Below, in pieces: positions 49,901 to 58,841 of a DNA stretch of 64,000 nt. Position numbers and translations under genes: made by a program. Within the stretch, counting starts at the first letter, position 1. The number at the start of each line of letters is the position of its first letter. The stretch covers positions 1 through 64,000 of the forward strand of contig CAJWZD010000009.1 of NCBI GenBank assembly GCA_913049685.1, read 5' to 3'. The notes beneath the pieces are model-generated. The model saw only the letters and a list, made by a program, of their open reading frames with translations. It did no database searches and was not told where the DNA came from. The stretch is from an uncultured Fidelibacterota bacterium (GTDB lineage Bacteria; Fidelibacterota; Marinisomatia; Marinisomatales; TCS55).

Positions 49901-50201
49901 GGACAGAATACGATTTTCCTTGAATTATACCTTTAAGCTCAATTGTTGACCAGTCTTTAGCTACTTCTGTTTTCTTAATAACAATAAATGGAAGTTTAAT
50001 TAAGCCCCTGCTTTCATATATTGATGAGTCAGCTGGCATGATTAAATTATTTGAACTTAATACAATTGGCTCTATCACGTATTTTGATACAGGGAACCAA
50101 TGAGAGGGTATATTTATGATAGACGAATCTTGTTGGCCGTATAATGCAAAAGAAACGGTCGTCCAAAATATTAAGCTAACTTGCAGGGTCTTTTTAACCA
50201 A
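43926..50201 (-). CDS. sprA: SprA/Sov, T9SS outer-membrane translocon
   Basis: 2091 aa; GVNVGQLGRVSLSARGNVTVKGNLVFQDQELIRS, KVGERISVNVDHDSERDFNWENNIRINYKGKEDDIIQSVDAGNVSLSLPGSQ, FIDDFEGSKRTTSIP. Confidence 0.95.
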   Translation of the reverse strand: MVKKTLQVSLIFWTTVSFALYGQQDSSIINIPSHWFPVSKYVIEPIVLSSNNLIMPADSSIYESRGLIKLPFIVIKKTEVAKDWSTIELKGIIQGKSYSVPFIAPVEWYFDKRIKVNRKIALTKAINDTSRSLVSQSQFLQDNRGSGVEFIGVNVGQLGRVSLSARGNVTVKGNLVFQDQELIRSKVSETRNTHLKFDQMQRISVEGKVGERISVNVDHDSERDFNWENNIRINYKGKEDDIIQSVDAGNVSLSLPGSQSLMGSANHQGLFGVKTTSKFGPMDVTAIASVVNTEKKSEQYKGTSESQTQQIKDYSYVKNQYFFIHEWFRNGTQITLNGAPVQIPSFYPLREGLHQIGNVVIRNFELYQLDQSTNSETNPGTAFADLQLPEESNDQTGNFKRLEQGQDYTLSEDLGFIRLRQKATDEVIGCTYVIADRISGDTLYVVGEGVSSTNGALKLKMLKPRNLNPSHPVWPLMFKNVYYLGTNNINKEGFDLRIVNDRLTVPSHLNAQGNPYITIFGLDSLNESGIRTADQKIDLTNPNIINLVNGEIFIPAFHPFASDTIADGNQTAELKGSLGEGMMYFSTQRTQISNDSRFTIEVDYSNQSSTINLGFMIVEGSEQVSRGGVPLKRGIDYQVDYFSGTIVLSDNIDPNAELNVTYDRHQFVNFDKKTILGVRSQMDFGENSFIGGTALYYNQSIMNEKVEVGYEPMRNFMFGVNGRFKQDLPFVTRSVDKMPFIETDKQSGISFEGEFAQILPNPNPISNTATGDPNGVAFIDDFEGSKRTTSIPILRRFWREASAPLDLLTGAPVSQYKRAKLRWFNPFAQIRTKDIWPNLSTSIQAQNETTDILVLRYNKRSHQDAVPNDSLWSGIITPFHSGDYDQTQTKFFEIWLQGEGATVSVDLGQISEDRDGNGTLNTEDIPVGGLIGDGILDDEEDVGLDGCSDEYENGWGGCLDPLGSSYADYLALGEEIIINANNDILLDDPNDDNWEYVEGSNDYTKINGTENNALDAGRYPDTEDLDRTGFLDRTNDYFTKSFSLSDTTYLAGQTKTKNGELTGWKLYRIPLVDFEATNTIKDKSWDNIHHLRLRLGNTDQTTTVYVAKIELVGNEWQELGIASDTSGVYSKENADSVFAISVINTDDNASYKPPQGVQGEFDRINQIRSKEQSLVMKFNELPSNTSGAAMKTLMSLSGERAQSYLSYDRMKMYVHGSSPSITNEKSDVQMFMRFGFGENYYEISQPVYDGWDESLSRNSVNLDLKWLTALKLQDSTSIKKYNSSDIFRDSTNSKEYLFTDELGIETGKAIKIKGQPSLNRIQYFIVGVKNLSGIPISGEVWLDELRLSGVKRNKGVSMRLQSRFNVADLVNTSFAYRRQDADFHTLQRRLGSNRSNESLNINAGFNLDKLMPSEWGIKVPVSTSFAQAINKPKYLPGQDVLVDQSSPPDSILNINNSLSMNISASKTSKSDNKIIKYSLDKIKTRFSMSRRMASNEIQKEVLNESYSGGLSYALPFGRNNYVMPLKWMSSIPWLGEKLGSTHLYYTPSALNATINYNEQLSQRTPRKGEKSPDDYNFGLSQSYIMDYKLTEMITTKYSRSINSNMAESRGYQLNSIMKGDVGFISDINENFNSSFSPVIFDWLKPSFSYSSNYRWNKSRDKNIEGSNISSQLRLSSGVTLSPTRLVEIFYKPTTVTSSSTRKPTRTPSSRSRRRIPGKPISEEDTGFDESSQAAEEEKPKKEKKKKENKILNSMHGFTKKFSPINISYNENFNKTGLGVIGETPFAYRLGFERDHGLQHSSQVGSNTGNFDRKRDFSIRSGVSLTRMINVAFNYAQNVSSNLRGSGLEQRSVSRDYLSYGQYLENGFPFLGWSIRLTGLERNKFISKYVNSLSFDHATTGKESRSWQFDQFSGPPISFFAIDDFISAYRDNQRTSRVNMNFAPLVGATIALKKGVSINMRHNRTMSKEITANGGQKIFNDQSYLISANYAHKGGFNIPLPFFDNYKVNNQVNFTFNFDMNKNRTLQKAQEAVKFAETTFTTSWKSGFRLTYSFSKSVSGSMVWEYRENDSKHTGKKVDRDFGFDVNLAIRG

Positions 50202-50311
50202 AAGACCTACCTCCTATAATTAATTGCTAACAATTGCCAATTAGGGCATATTTATATTCAAATGCGAATTTAATCCGTTAACGTTGTTACTATAGTCGGC
50301 TCCTTATTATT

Positions 50312-50905
50312 TTAAAGGTTTCTTTGTTTTTTAAGTATTTCACAGAAGTTACGTAAAGCTATACCACGATGTGAAATACTATTCTTTTCGTCTTTTTTTA
50401 ACTCTGCGAACGTTTTTTCAAGCTTTGGATAGTAAAAAATGGGATCGTAACCGAAACCATTATGACCTATCATTTCATCAATTATTAGACCGTTAACACT
50501 TCCTTCGCAATGAAATTTTTTATCTTTTCCAACAAAAGCCATTATAGTTCGAAATCTTGCCGTTCGATCCTCAGGTCTAACTCCATCTAATTTGCTTAAT
50601 ACTTTAGCACAGTTATCGAGATAAGATGCATTTTCTCCAGCATAACGCGCAGAATAAACACCAGGCTCACCACTAAGAGCATCGATCTCAAGCCCTGTGT
50701 CATCTGCCAATGAAGATAAACCAGTTTCATTGAAGACAGTTTTTGCTTTGATGAACGCATTCTCCAGCAAAGTTTGACCTGTCTCTGGTATTTCATCAAT
50801 ATGGGGAAAATCCTTTAGAGTAATTACATCTACAGATATGTCTTTAAGTGCATACTGCATCTCTGAAATTTTCCCATCATTGTGGGTTGCTAAAACTAGT
50901 TTCAA
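50312..50905 (-). CDS. rdgB: XTP/dITP diphosphatase (RdgB/HAM1)
   Basis: LVLATHNDGKISEM; SLADDTGLEIDALSGEPGVYSARYAGE; GFGYDPIFYYP; SHRGIALR. Confidence 0.95.
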   Translation of the reverse strand: MKLVLATHNDGKISEMQYALKDISVDVITLKDFPHIDEIPETGQTLLENAFIKAKTVFNETGLSSLADDTGLEIDALSGEPGVYSARYAGENASYLDNCAKVLSKLDGVRPEDRTARFRTIMAFVGKDKKFHCEGSVNGLIIDEMIGHNGFGYDPIFYYPKLEKTFAELKKDEKNSISHRGIALRNFCEILKKQRNL

Positions 50906-51014
50906 TCAATACCTCGAAAATTGATGAAGAAACTAGTCTATTTTACATAAACACTCAACACGATAATAAATTTGGGCAAATCGATGATTAAAGCACCGCT
51001 AGACTTTTCAAGCT

Positions 51015-51551
51015 TCAATGTATTTTAGTACCTTGGGATTTATGGATCTTAGCAAGTTGAACGTATTTTTTTGCCCATTTTATATTTTTGTCGTAGGTAT
51101 CATCCGGCAATGTTTTGATAACCTTTCCAGGTAACCCTACTACAAGTCCTAATGCAGGGACATGCATATTTTCTGTTACAATTGCTCCTGCTCCTACCAC
51201 TGCTCCTTTGCCAATTACGGCTCCATTCATTATTATTGATCCCATTCCAATTAGGGCGCCATCATCAATAGTGCAGCCATGGATAATTGCATTGTGACCT
51301 ATTGTAACATCATTTCCAATAGCTACTCCTTGATCGTTTTCTAAATGCAAGACGCTGTTGTCCTGAATATTGGTTCTCTCTCCAACAATAATTTGATTAA
51401 TATCGGCCCTAAGAACAGTATTGTACCATACTGAGCTTTCTGATTTCATGGTTACGTCACCAATAACTTTAGCTCCATCAGCTATAAATGCAGTATCATT
51501 AACTTGAGGTTTTTTTATTATTACGTTATCATTGAGTTCAAATTTTTCCAT
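51015..51551 (-). CDS. Gamma carbonic anhydrase-like hexapeptide protein
   Basis: SSVWYNTVLRADINQIIVGERTNIQDNSVLH...IGHNAIIHGCTIDDGALIGMGS. Confidence 0.9.
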   Translation of the reverse strand: MEKFELNDNVIIKKPQVNDTAFIADGAKVIGDVTMKSESSVWYNTVLRADINQIIVGERTNIQDNSVLHLENDQGVAIGNDVTIGHNAIIHGCTIDDGALIGMGSIIMNGAVIGKGAVVGAGAIVTENMHVPALGLVVGLPGKVIKTLPDDTYDKNIKWAKKYVQLAKIHKSQGTKIH

Positions 51552-52851
51552 TATTGTATCCTATTTTTTTATAAGAATATCTTAAATACAGTGTTTGTGA
51601 TAAGCCTGCAAAAACAAAAACATTCACTGCCCAATATATTCCTGGAAAAGTAGCAAAATGTGTTCCAATCCACAACCCTATAATAGCAATTATAGCATAA
51701 AGCAACACTGCATAGCTAATACCGTTAGTTTGATTCTTATTTACTAATAACCCTGCATACCAAGCCTGATAGACTTGATAGCATGGCATAATTATTGCAA
51801 AAATTAAAGTAATTGAGGATAGATAGGCGAGATCATTTGAGAGGCCTGATATATAAATAAACCAATAACTCCCAACAGGAGTTAAAGCTAGCAAGGCTAA
51901 AAATGCACTGGTTGAAAATGCCAGAATCCTGGTAAATCTTAAAAGCTCATATTTTCCATTTGGTCGTGGTAATAAGGCCACAACAACTTCATTAAACGCA
52001 AATCCCATTGATCTTGTTATAAATACCAATCCATACACTACCGGCCACGCTGCAAGTGATGGTAAAGCTTCAGGCATACGACTCATACCTGCAGAGCCAA
52101 CTGGATGAATTAATAAAGAAGCCAAGGGTGTAATTGCCAAAGGTAAATAAAATTTAGTGAAGCTTTTTCTGGTGATTTGATCTGATATATTTTCTTTAGG
52201 AAGAGTTTTTCTTAATATTTTTCTAACTGCTAATTGAGCATATATAGCTTCAGCTGTAACCGCTAAAGCAACCGCAGAAGAACCAGTAACTATTCCTGAA
52301 AAATTAGAGAACCATCTCCCATAAGATAGTACAAGCAGTAGAGTTATTAATCGAATTGTTGTTCCAATTGCAACCATATTTGAACTGCCATGCTTTATCA
52401 TCACTCCCTGATTAAGTCTCCTCCAAGCAATCATTAATGTCCATGGGGTCATAATCTGGAGGCCTATTTTACCGGGCTCTAAAAGAGATTCCGGTACATT
52501 CATCAAATCACTAGCCACAAAAAAGAATATTGGGGTAAAAGCAATGAGGATATGAATGAGGGTGAGAATCAAAGACATTGTAAGCATATATTTAAATAGC
52601 TTTTTGTAAGAGGGCATATCTTTTGCAAGAGCGGTGCTAGCTGTCAGCAACATTATAATTGGACCTTCAACAACAAGGGAGATTGGATATACTAAAGAAC
52701 CCCATGTCGCTAATGTAATCTCAGGGTAAACCATTCTTGCAACAAAAGCAGCCAACATAGGTGATTCAATTCCCATTAACAGCCAGCTTCCGGCCAATGG
52801 TAACCACAATCGATAAACATCTTTTAGGGATATAGTTTTAGAATGGGACAT
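51538..52851 (-). CDS. Multidrug/MOP (MATE)-like membrane protein
   Basis: About 12 TM segments; LWLPLAGSWLLMGIESPMLAAFVARM. Confidence 0.6.
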   Translation of the reverse strand: MSHSKTISLKDVYRLWLPLAGSWLLMGIESPMLAAFVARMVYPEITLATWGSLVYPISLVVEGPIIMLLTASTALAKDMPSYKKLFKYMLTMSLILTLIHILIAFTPIFFFVASDLMNVPESLLEPGKIGLQIMTPWTLMIAWRRLNQGVMIKHGSSNMVAIGTTIRLITLLLVLSYGRWFSNFSGIVTGSSAVALAVTAEAIYAQLAVRKILRKTLPKENISDQITRKSFTKFYLPLAITPLASLLIHPVGSAGMSRMPEALPSLAAWPVVYGLVFITRSMGFAFNEVVVALLPRPNGKYELLRFTRILAFSTSAFLALLALTPVGSYWFIYISGLSNDLAYLSSITLIFAIIMPCYQVYQAWYAGLLVNKNQTNGISYAVLLYAIIAIIGLWIGTHFATFPGIYWAVNVFVFAGLSQTLYLRYSYKKIGYNNGKI

Positions 52852-52974
52852 AAATATAGAAAAAGATGTTCATAAATTAGAAAAATCTATTTACCTGTCA
52901 TAATCATAATAATTTGAATTATATTACTACAGCTTTAAAATTCATCTACATATTTTAAAAAGGAGTAAAATCGA

Positions 52975-54003
52975 ATGATTGACCGAAGAAAATTTATAAA
53001 ATCTATTTCTGCGCTAGGTCTTTCTCTGCCAGCATTAAATTCTAGTTTACTGGGAAAACCAAACGCATCAATAAAAAACAATCCTGTAATACTTTGCAGT
53101 CGAGGTGAAAAATGGGGTAAAAAAGTATTAAGGCCTGGGTGGGATATTCTTAGAAAAAATGGTTCACTTTTGGATGCAATTGAACTTTCGGCTAATGTGA
53201 CGGAACTAGATCCAGAAGATACTTCAGTGGGATATGGCGGATTACCGAATATGAATGGGGTGGTGCAATTAGATGCATCTATAATGAATGGATCGGATCA
53301 CAATTGTGGTTCTGTTGCTTGCATAGAGGGAATCAAAACTCCTAGTTCAGTTGCTCGTCTGGTTATGGAAAGAACTGATCATATTCATTTAGTAGGTAAA
53401 GGTGCTCAGGATTTCGCTCTAATGCATGGTTTCAAAATTGAGAATTTACTAACGGAGAATACTAGAAAGATTTGGGTTAAATGGCGGGAAAACCTTTCCG
53501 ACAAAGACGATTACCTACCTCCTTTGAATAGTAATGATTCTGGAAAAAGAACAACTGGAACTATTAATGTTCTAGGATTAAACAATGATGGAGATATCGC
53601 AGGTATCACAACAACTAGTGGACTTGCATGGAAAATCCCTGGAAGAATTGGAGATTCTCCTATAATTGGAGCAGGTCTTTATGTTGACAATGAAGTTGGA
53701 GCTGTAGGAGCAACTGGAAGAGGTGAGGAAATGATAAGGTCATGTGGATCGTTCTTGGGGGTAGAGTTGATGCGCAATGGCAAAAGCCCGCAAGAAGCTT
53801 GCGAGGAAGTATGTAAACGCATTGTCGATATCAATGGAGGGCCTTCTAAGGTTAATTTTAATGATAAGATTGTTGCTCTCGGGAAAAATGGTGAGGTTGG
53901 CTGCGCTTCAATTCGAGAAAAAAAAGGGCAGAATCCAGAAATTGCTACATGGTCTAAGAAGGGCTTTAAAGTGACAAAAGGAACCTATCTTATTGAGATA
54001 TAG
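52975..54003 (+). CDS. N4-(beta-N-acetylglucosaminyl)-L-asparaginase, Tat-type signal
   Basis: MIDRRKFIKSISALGLS; DTSVGYGGLPNMNGVVQLDASIM; GTINVLGLNNDGDIAGITTTSGLAWKIPGRIGDSPIIGAGLYVDN. Confidence 0.92.
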   Translation: MIDRRKFIKSISALGLSLPALNSSLLGKPNASIKNNPVILCSRGEKWGKKVLRPGWDILRKNGSLLDAIELSANVTELDPEDTSVGYGGLPNMNGVVQLDASIMNGSDHNCGSVACIEGIKTPSSVARLVMERTDHIHLVGKGAQDFALMHGFKIENLLTENTRKIWVKWRENLSDKDDYLPPLNSNDSGKRTTGTINVLGLNNDGDIAGITTTSGLAWKIPGRIGDSPIIGAGLYVDNEVGAVGATGRGEEMIRSCGSFLGVELMRNGKSPQEACEEVCKRIVDINGGPSKVNFNDKIVALGKNGEVGCASIREKKGQNPEIATWSKKGFKVTKGTYLIEI

Positions 54004-54035
54004 TGAGGCGCTAATAAAATGTAATTATTATTTTA

Positions 54036-55922
54036 ATGAGATCAAAAAGAACAGTACTGCCTTCCCCTTTTATTTCAAGAATTAGTATCGCTAACAAAGG
54101 CGGATTTGTTATAAACTCAGATACCAATGAGAAGTATTTTGTTGGTCAGGCATTTTTGAAAGGTGCGCTTGATGGAGATACGGTTAAAGTTCGTATAGAT
54201 GAAACAAAGCAAGCCCAAATAACTGCAAAAATTGAAAGCATCTTAAGTAGGAATAAAAGTGTCTTTACTGCTAAGGTTTTCGCGAAAAAAAGTCAACTAG
54301 CAGCATTGCTTTATCCCTTCCAAGCGAAACCTATTACAATCAAAGAAAACGCAGTTAGAGCCTCTATTGGAGACATCGTAAAAATAAAAATTGTTAATTG
54401 GCGCGAAAACCACAAAACGGCATATGCAAAAGTTATATCTATAGTTTCCAATAAAAATGATGCTAATTCTGATTTTTTGTTTATTGCAGGAAGATATGAA
54501 CTAGACAAGCTCCCTAAGATTGAAATTAATGATGATGAGTGCGCTAAATATAAATCAATTCTCGATGAAAATAGTAAAAATAGAGTTGACTTAACTGACA
54601 TTCCTACAATTACCATTGATCCAGATAATGCTCGCGATTTTGATGATGCCCTAAGTATTGTCAAGAAAAAATATGGTTATGATCTATATATTCACATTGC
54701 GGACGTATCAACTTATGTTAAAGAAGGTGAGCCTGTTGATATCTGCGCTAAAGAAAGAGCAAATAGCTATTATTTTCCGGAGAAAGTATTTCATATGTTG
54801 CCTGAAGTACTTTCTACTGATTTATGCTCATTGGTGCCCAATAAAGATAGATTAGCCCTCACTTTAAAAGTAGAAATAGATGCTAACTACTCTATTATTA
54901 ATTACGCGTTTTTTGAATCAATAATTAATAGCGACAAAAGGTTTACCTACACTGAGGTCTCTAGCATATTAAAGAAATTGAATTCAAGCTCTTTTGCAGA
55001 TTCACTAGATTTGTTAAATGAGCTGACTAGCGATTTTAAGAGCAGGCGTCTAAATGATGGATTAAGTTTTGCTCATCATGAAGTTATCTTTACTAAAGAT
55101 CGTAAAAATAATTATAACCCTCTTACGATAAAAAAAGATGAAGATTCCCACAGGATTGTTGAAGAGTGCATGTTAATTGCAAATAGAATTGCTGCAAAAG
55201 AAATTATTGATTTGAACAAAGATTCAAATCGATCAGGCTTATTTAGAAATCATGATATACCAGATCAAAAAAATGAGGACTATATTAATAATATTATAGC
55301 AAAATTTTCTAAGGCGAAGACAGACTCACAAAAACTGACTATAAAATCAATCAATGAATTCTTCAATTATTTTCATGGCACAGATTTATACAATATCATA
55401 TCGATGTTATTCATAAGAAAAATGCAGAAAGCATTTTATTCAACCTATAGTATCGGTCACTATGGATTGGGTTTTAATGAGTATACCCACTTTACTAGCC
55501 CAATAAGGAGGTACTCTGACCTTTTAGTTCATCGAATTATAAAAAAACGATTTAAAAATTTTAACACTCTTCCTGATTCAATAATTTTTTGCAACTCTGG
55601 TGAACTAAAAGCCAAACAAGCTTCTAGAGACTATACAAAAATAAAGAGTTTGAGATGGCTTAAGAATCAAGAAGATAAAATACTTCATGGAATTATTACA
55701 AATATTAAACCCTCGCTTATAACACTTTGTGAAACCTCATCAGAAACTACAGGCTATATAGAAACTCGAACGCTTCCCAGGGACCTTTATAATCTATCGT
55801 CAAATAGATTGATACTTTTAGGAAAATTTTCAAAGAACAGGTATGAGGTAGGCCAAAAAATAGATATTAAGATTGATCAGATAGACATGCTAAATCAACA
55901 TGTGACTTTCACGCTACAATAA
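54036..55922 (+). CDS. rnr: Ribonuclease R family exoribonuclease
   Basis: IDPDNARDFDDALSI; YIHIADVSTYVKEG; HFTSPIRRYSDLLVHRII. Confidence 0.94.
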   Translation: MRSKRTVLPSPFISRISIANKGGFVINSDTNEKYFVGQAFLKGALDGDTVKVRIDETKQAQITAKIESILSRNKSVFTAKVFAKKSQLAALLYPFQAKPITIKENAVRASIGDIVKIKIVNWRENHKTAYAKVISIVSNKNDANSDFLFIAGRYELDKLPKIEINDDECAKYKSILDENSKNRVDLTDIPTITIDPDNARDFDDALSIVKKKYGYDLYIHIADVSTYVKEGEPVDICAKERANSYYFPEKVFHMLPEVLSTDLCSLVPNKDRLALTLKVEIDANYSIINYAFFESIINSDKRFTYTEVSSILKKLNSSSFADSLDLLNELTSDFKSRRLNDGLSFAHHEVIFTKDRKNNYNPLTIKKDEDSHRIVEECMLIANRIAAKEIIDLNKDSNRSGLFRNHDIPDQKNEDYINNIIAKFSKAKTDSQKLTIKSINEFFNYFHGTDLYNIISMLFIRKMQKAFYSTYSIGHYGLGFNEYTHFTSPIRRYSDLLVHRIIKKRFKNFNTLPDSIIFCNSGELKAKQASRDYTKIKSLRWLKNQEDKILHGIITNIKPSLITLCETSSETTGYIETRTLPRDLYNLSSNRLILLGKFSKNRYEVGQKIDIKIDQIDMLNQHVTFTLQ

Positions 55923-55924
55923 TT

Positions 55925-57025
55925 TTATCTGATTAAAGACTCAAACAGATTATCATAGTCTACAATTATATTTTTCCAATCAAATCGGGTAAACAGTTTT
56001 TTTTGTGAAAATTTTCGTGTTGCTTCAATATCCAATATGCACTTTTTTAATTTAATATATAAATCCTCATTATTAGAGTATATGTGTTTTGAGTGTAATG
56101 CTTGGGGTAGTAGTTCAGGATATGTCAGCCTGTTTGGTAAAAGCGGATAAGTGTTACAATACATAGATTCCACAACACTTCCACCAAAAAAATCTTGATT
56201 GCTTGTGACTGGTAAAATATCGGCAATCCAAACCCATTTTGCGTATTCTGAAAATTCGTCACAATATCCATAATGAGCTATTTGATTTTTAAGTATTTTT
56301 CTTGCTTCTAAAAAAATATTGGGCTTAGAGTTAAAACTTTCTCCAAGCAGGGCCACTTTAAAATTAATGCCTTCATCCTTTAACCTGTACAGGCTTTGAA
56401 AGAACGGTTCTGGATTTTTATCATATTCCCATCTATGATTCCATACTATGAGTGGTTCATGCTTTGCTAATGTTTTATATTTATCAAACTTAGATAAATC
56501 CATACCTAGGTAGAGAACTTCGCTTTTTCTTTGAATTTTTTGCATTACATCTAATTCATTTCGATCGGGGAAATTTTTTAAAAATTTTAATCCTTCATTT
56601 TGAAATGATTTATAGTGATAGTTTGAATTGAATAAGACATGATCAGCAGCTAATGCTGATGATATGTTTATAAATCCATACTGCCTGTCACGTTTTTTTT
56701 GTAAATCTCTGTCATTTATCGACCATGGATAAGATAGCTGATTTTCATGAAAATAAATAGCAATCGGCAGCTTGTAGGAACGCGTTCTTGTAAGACTAAG
56801 GAACGTTGTAAGGTCTAACATGTCTGTTACCAGTACAAGATCAGGGTTGTAATCTAATTCCATAAACTCATTTGCTAGCGTAATTGCACCTCCCCTCATT
56901 CTCCACTTCCAATATTTGCCCGGTAAGGAAATAATTTCAATTTTGTGATTACTGTACTGCTTGAGTCCAGATGCCCATAGCTTATGAGATCCAGAAAAAT
57001 ATGGCTCAATTAAAACTATTCTCAT
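55925..57025 (-). CDS. DUF3524 glycosyltransferase, tRNA-queuosine mannosyltransferase-like
   Basis: MRIVLIEPYFSGSHKLWASGLKQYSNHKIEIISLPGKYWKWRMRGGAITLANEF. Confidence 0.87.
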   Translation of the reverse strand: MRIVLIEPYFSGSHKLWASGLKQYSNHKIEIISLPGKYWKWRMRGGAITLANEFMELDYNPDLVLVTDMLDLTTFLSLTRTRSYKLPIAIYFHENQLSYPWSINDRDLQKKRDRQYGFINISSALAADHVLFNSNYHYKSFQNEGLKFLKNFPDRNELDVMQKIQRKSEVLYLGMDLSKFDKYKTLAKHEPLIVWNHRWEYDKNPEPFFQSLYRLKDEGINFKVALLGESFNSKPNIFLEARKILKNQIAHYGYCDEFSEYAKWVWIADILPVTSNQDFFGGSVVESMYCNTYPLLPNRLTYPELLPQALHSKHIYSNNEDLYIKLKKCILDIEATRKFSQKKLFTRFDWKNIIVDYDNLFESLIR

Positions 57026-57037
57026 AAAATGATTTAA

Positions 57038-58768
57038 TTAATTTTTAGTTTCGTACGATAAGTCGTAGCGCTCTTTTAAAACAGGTCGCATGCTTTGAAT
57101 TGAAGTCTCAAAATTGCTTAATGAAGTATCTTTTAGAAAATTAAGGTCTTTTAAGATTTTCTCTATTTTTGAGTCAACTCCAGAAATAAAAACTTCAGTA
57201 TTTTTTTTCAAAGAGTTTTTAATAAGATCTTCTAAGGCATATATACCTGTTATATCAATCATTGAAACATTGCTTAGGTCTACAATTAGAACTTCATGTT
57301 CATCTGTTCTGACATAGGATTCAATCATTGGTTCGATTGATCCAAAGAATAAGGGGCCATCTGGCTTGAGGATTTTAACGGGTAGCTCATCAAGCTTCTT
57401 TTTATCATGATTCTCCAAGGCAAATTTTGTTTCAGTTAAATTGCTTATTATCTTCTTTGAATTAGATTGAAAAACTAATTTTATTTCATTCCTTGAGCCG
57501 ATAACTGCAAAAACTACACCAATTGCTATAGCGATCATTAAATCTTCAAAAACTGTAATTATTAATACGATTGTAAAAATTGATAGATCAGTTTTTGGAA
57601 GCTTTCTAAGAACAGGGAGGATTCTATAATCCATAATTTCAATGCCAACTTTGAATAAGATTGCTGCTAAGCAAGCTGTTGGTATAATAGCTACCAATGA
57701 ACCTAAACCAAGTAATATAGCTAATAATGTTGCACCATGTATAATTGAGGCAAGTGGAGTTTTAGCTCCAAATTTTATATTAGCAACAGTTCGCATTGTG
57801 GCGGTTGCGGTAGTGACTCCACCAAAGAGACCAGCTGCCATATTTGCCATTCCCTGTCCGAATGTTTCACGATCGCTACTGTGACGAGTATTGGTCAAAT
57901 TATCAGCAACTTTGCAGCTAAGTAAGCTGTCCAATATAGCTAAACCAGATAAAGCAAGTGCTGGAATAATAAATTGTCTTATCCTAGAAAGGTCAGGAAT
58001 ATAAAAACTAAAAACATTGCCCTCTGAAGCGCTACCCATTTTATCTCCAATATAGGGTATGTCTAAATTCATAAAATAAGCAATGCTTGTACCCATAATT
58101 AAAGCTGCGAGTGGAGAAGGAATAGCCTGAAGGCGGCCAATTTTTTTTTCGATAACTGGCCACATAAATAAAATCAATAAGCATGGCAAAGAAACAATTA
58201 AAGCTTCTGAATTATAGTTTTTAAATGTGTGGTTTAAATTTAAAATAATTTCATGAATACTTGACTGAACTTCAAGACCAACAAAGGCATTTAATTGAGT
58301 TAGAATAACTATGACACCTATGCCACACATGAAGCCAGCTATTACCGGGTAAGGAGTATAATGAATAAATCTTGAAATTTTTAAAAGCGAGATACAGACA
58401 AGAATCAAACCGCTTAAAAATATAATTGAAAAAGCAGCAACAAGATCTGGATTATTAAGTTCGCCAATAACAAAAAAGCTCATAAATCCAGCAATTTGAG
58501 CAGCCTTTGGAGCTGTGGGGCCACTCACACCAACCATACATCCTCCAAAAAGTCCCCCTATTAATCCACCAGCAATTGCACCCCAAATTCCTGCGATAGG
58601 GCCAAGTTGTGAAATTTCACCAAAAGCTAAAGCAAGCGGAAGTGCAATAATACCAACAGTAATTCCTGCCAGCACGTCTCCTTTTATATTGGTACCAAGA
58701 GATCTAATATTTGAACGTGGATCGATTTCTTCTAAATTGCTTTTTAGAAAAAATAATATTTTCTTCAT
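57038..58768 (-). CDS. SulP family inorganic anion transporter with STAS domain
   Basis: DVLAGITVGIIALPLALAFG; GLFGGCMVGVSGPTAP; C-term VLIVDLSNVSMIDITGIYALEDL. Confidence 0.93.
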   Translation of the reverse strand: MKKILFFLKSNLEEIDPRSNIRSLGTNIKGDVLAGITVGIIALPLALAFGEISQLGPIAGIWGAIAGGLIGGLFGGCMVGVSGPTAPKAAQIAGFMSFFVIGELNNPDLVAAFSIIFLSGLILVCISLLKISRFIHYTPYPVIAGFMCGIGVIVILTQLNAFVGLEVQSSIHEIILNLNHTFKNYNSEALIVSLPCLLILFMWPVIEKKIGRLQAIPSPLAALIMGTSIAYFMNLDIPYIGDKMGSASEGNVFSFYIPDLSRIRQFIIPALALSGLAILDSLLSCKVADNLTNTRHSSDRETFGQGMANMAAGLFGGVTTATATMRTVANIKFGAKTPLASIIHGATLLAILLGLGSLVAIIPTACLAAILFKVGIEIMDYRILPVLRKLPKTDLSIFTIVLIITVFEDLMIAIAIGVVFAVIGSRNEIKLVFQSNSKKIISNLTETKFALENHDKKKLDELPVKILKPDGPLFFGSIEPMIESYVRTDEHEVLIVDLSNVSMIDITGIYALEDLIKNSLKKNTEVFISGVDSKIEKILKDLNFLKDTSLSNFETSIQSMRPVLKERYDLSYETKN

Positions 58769-58841
58769 AGGAAAATTTACACAACAAAAAAATTTCTACA
58801 TAAAGGACAATTAATCTTATTTCGTAATTATCGTTCTATGT

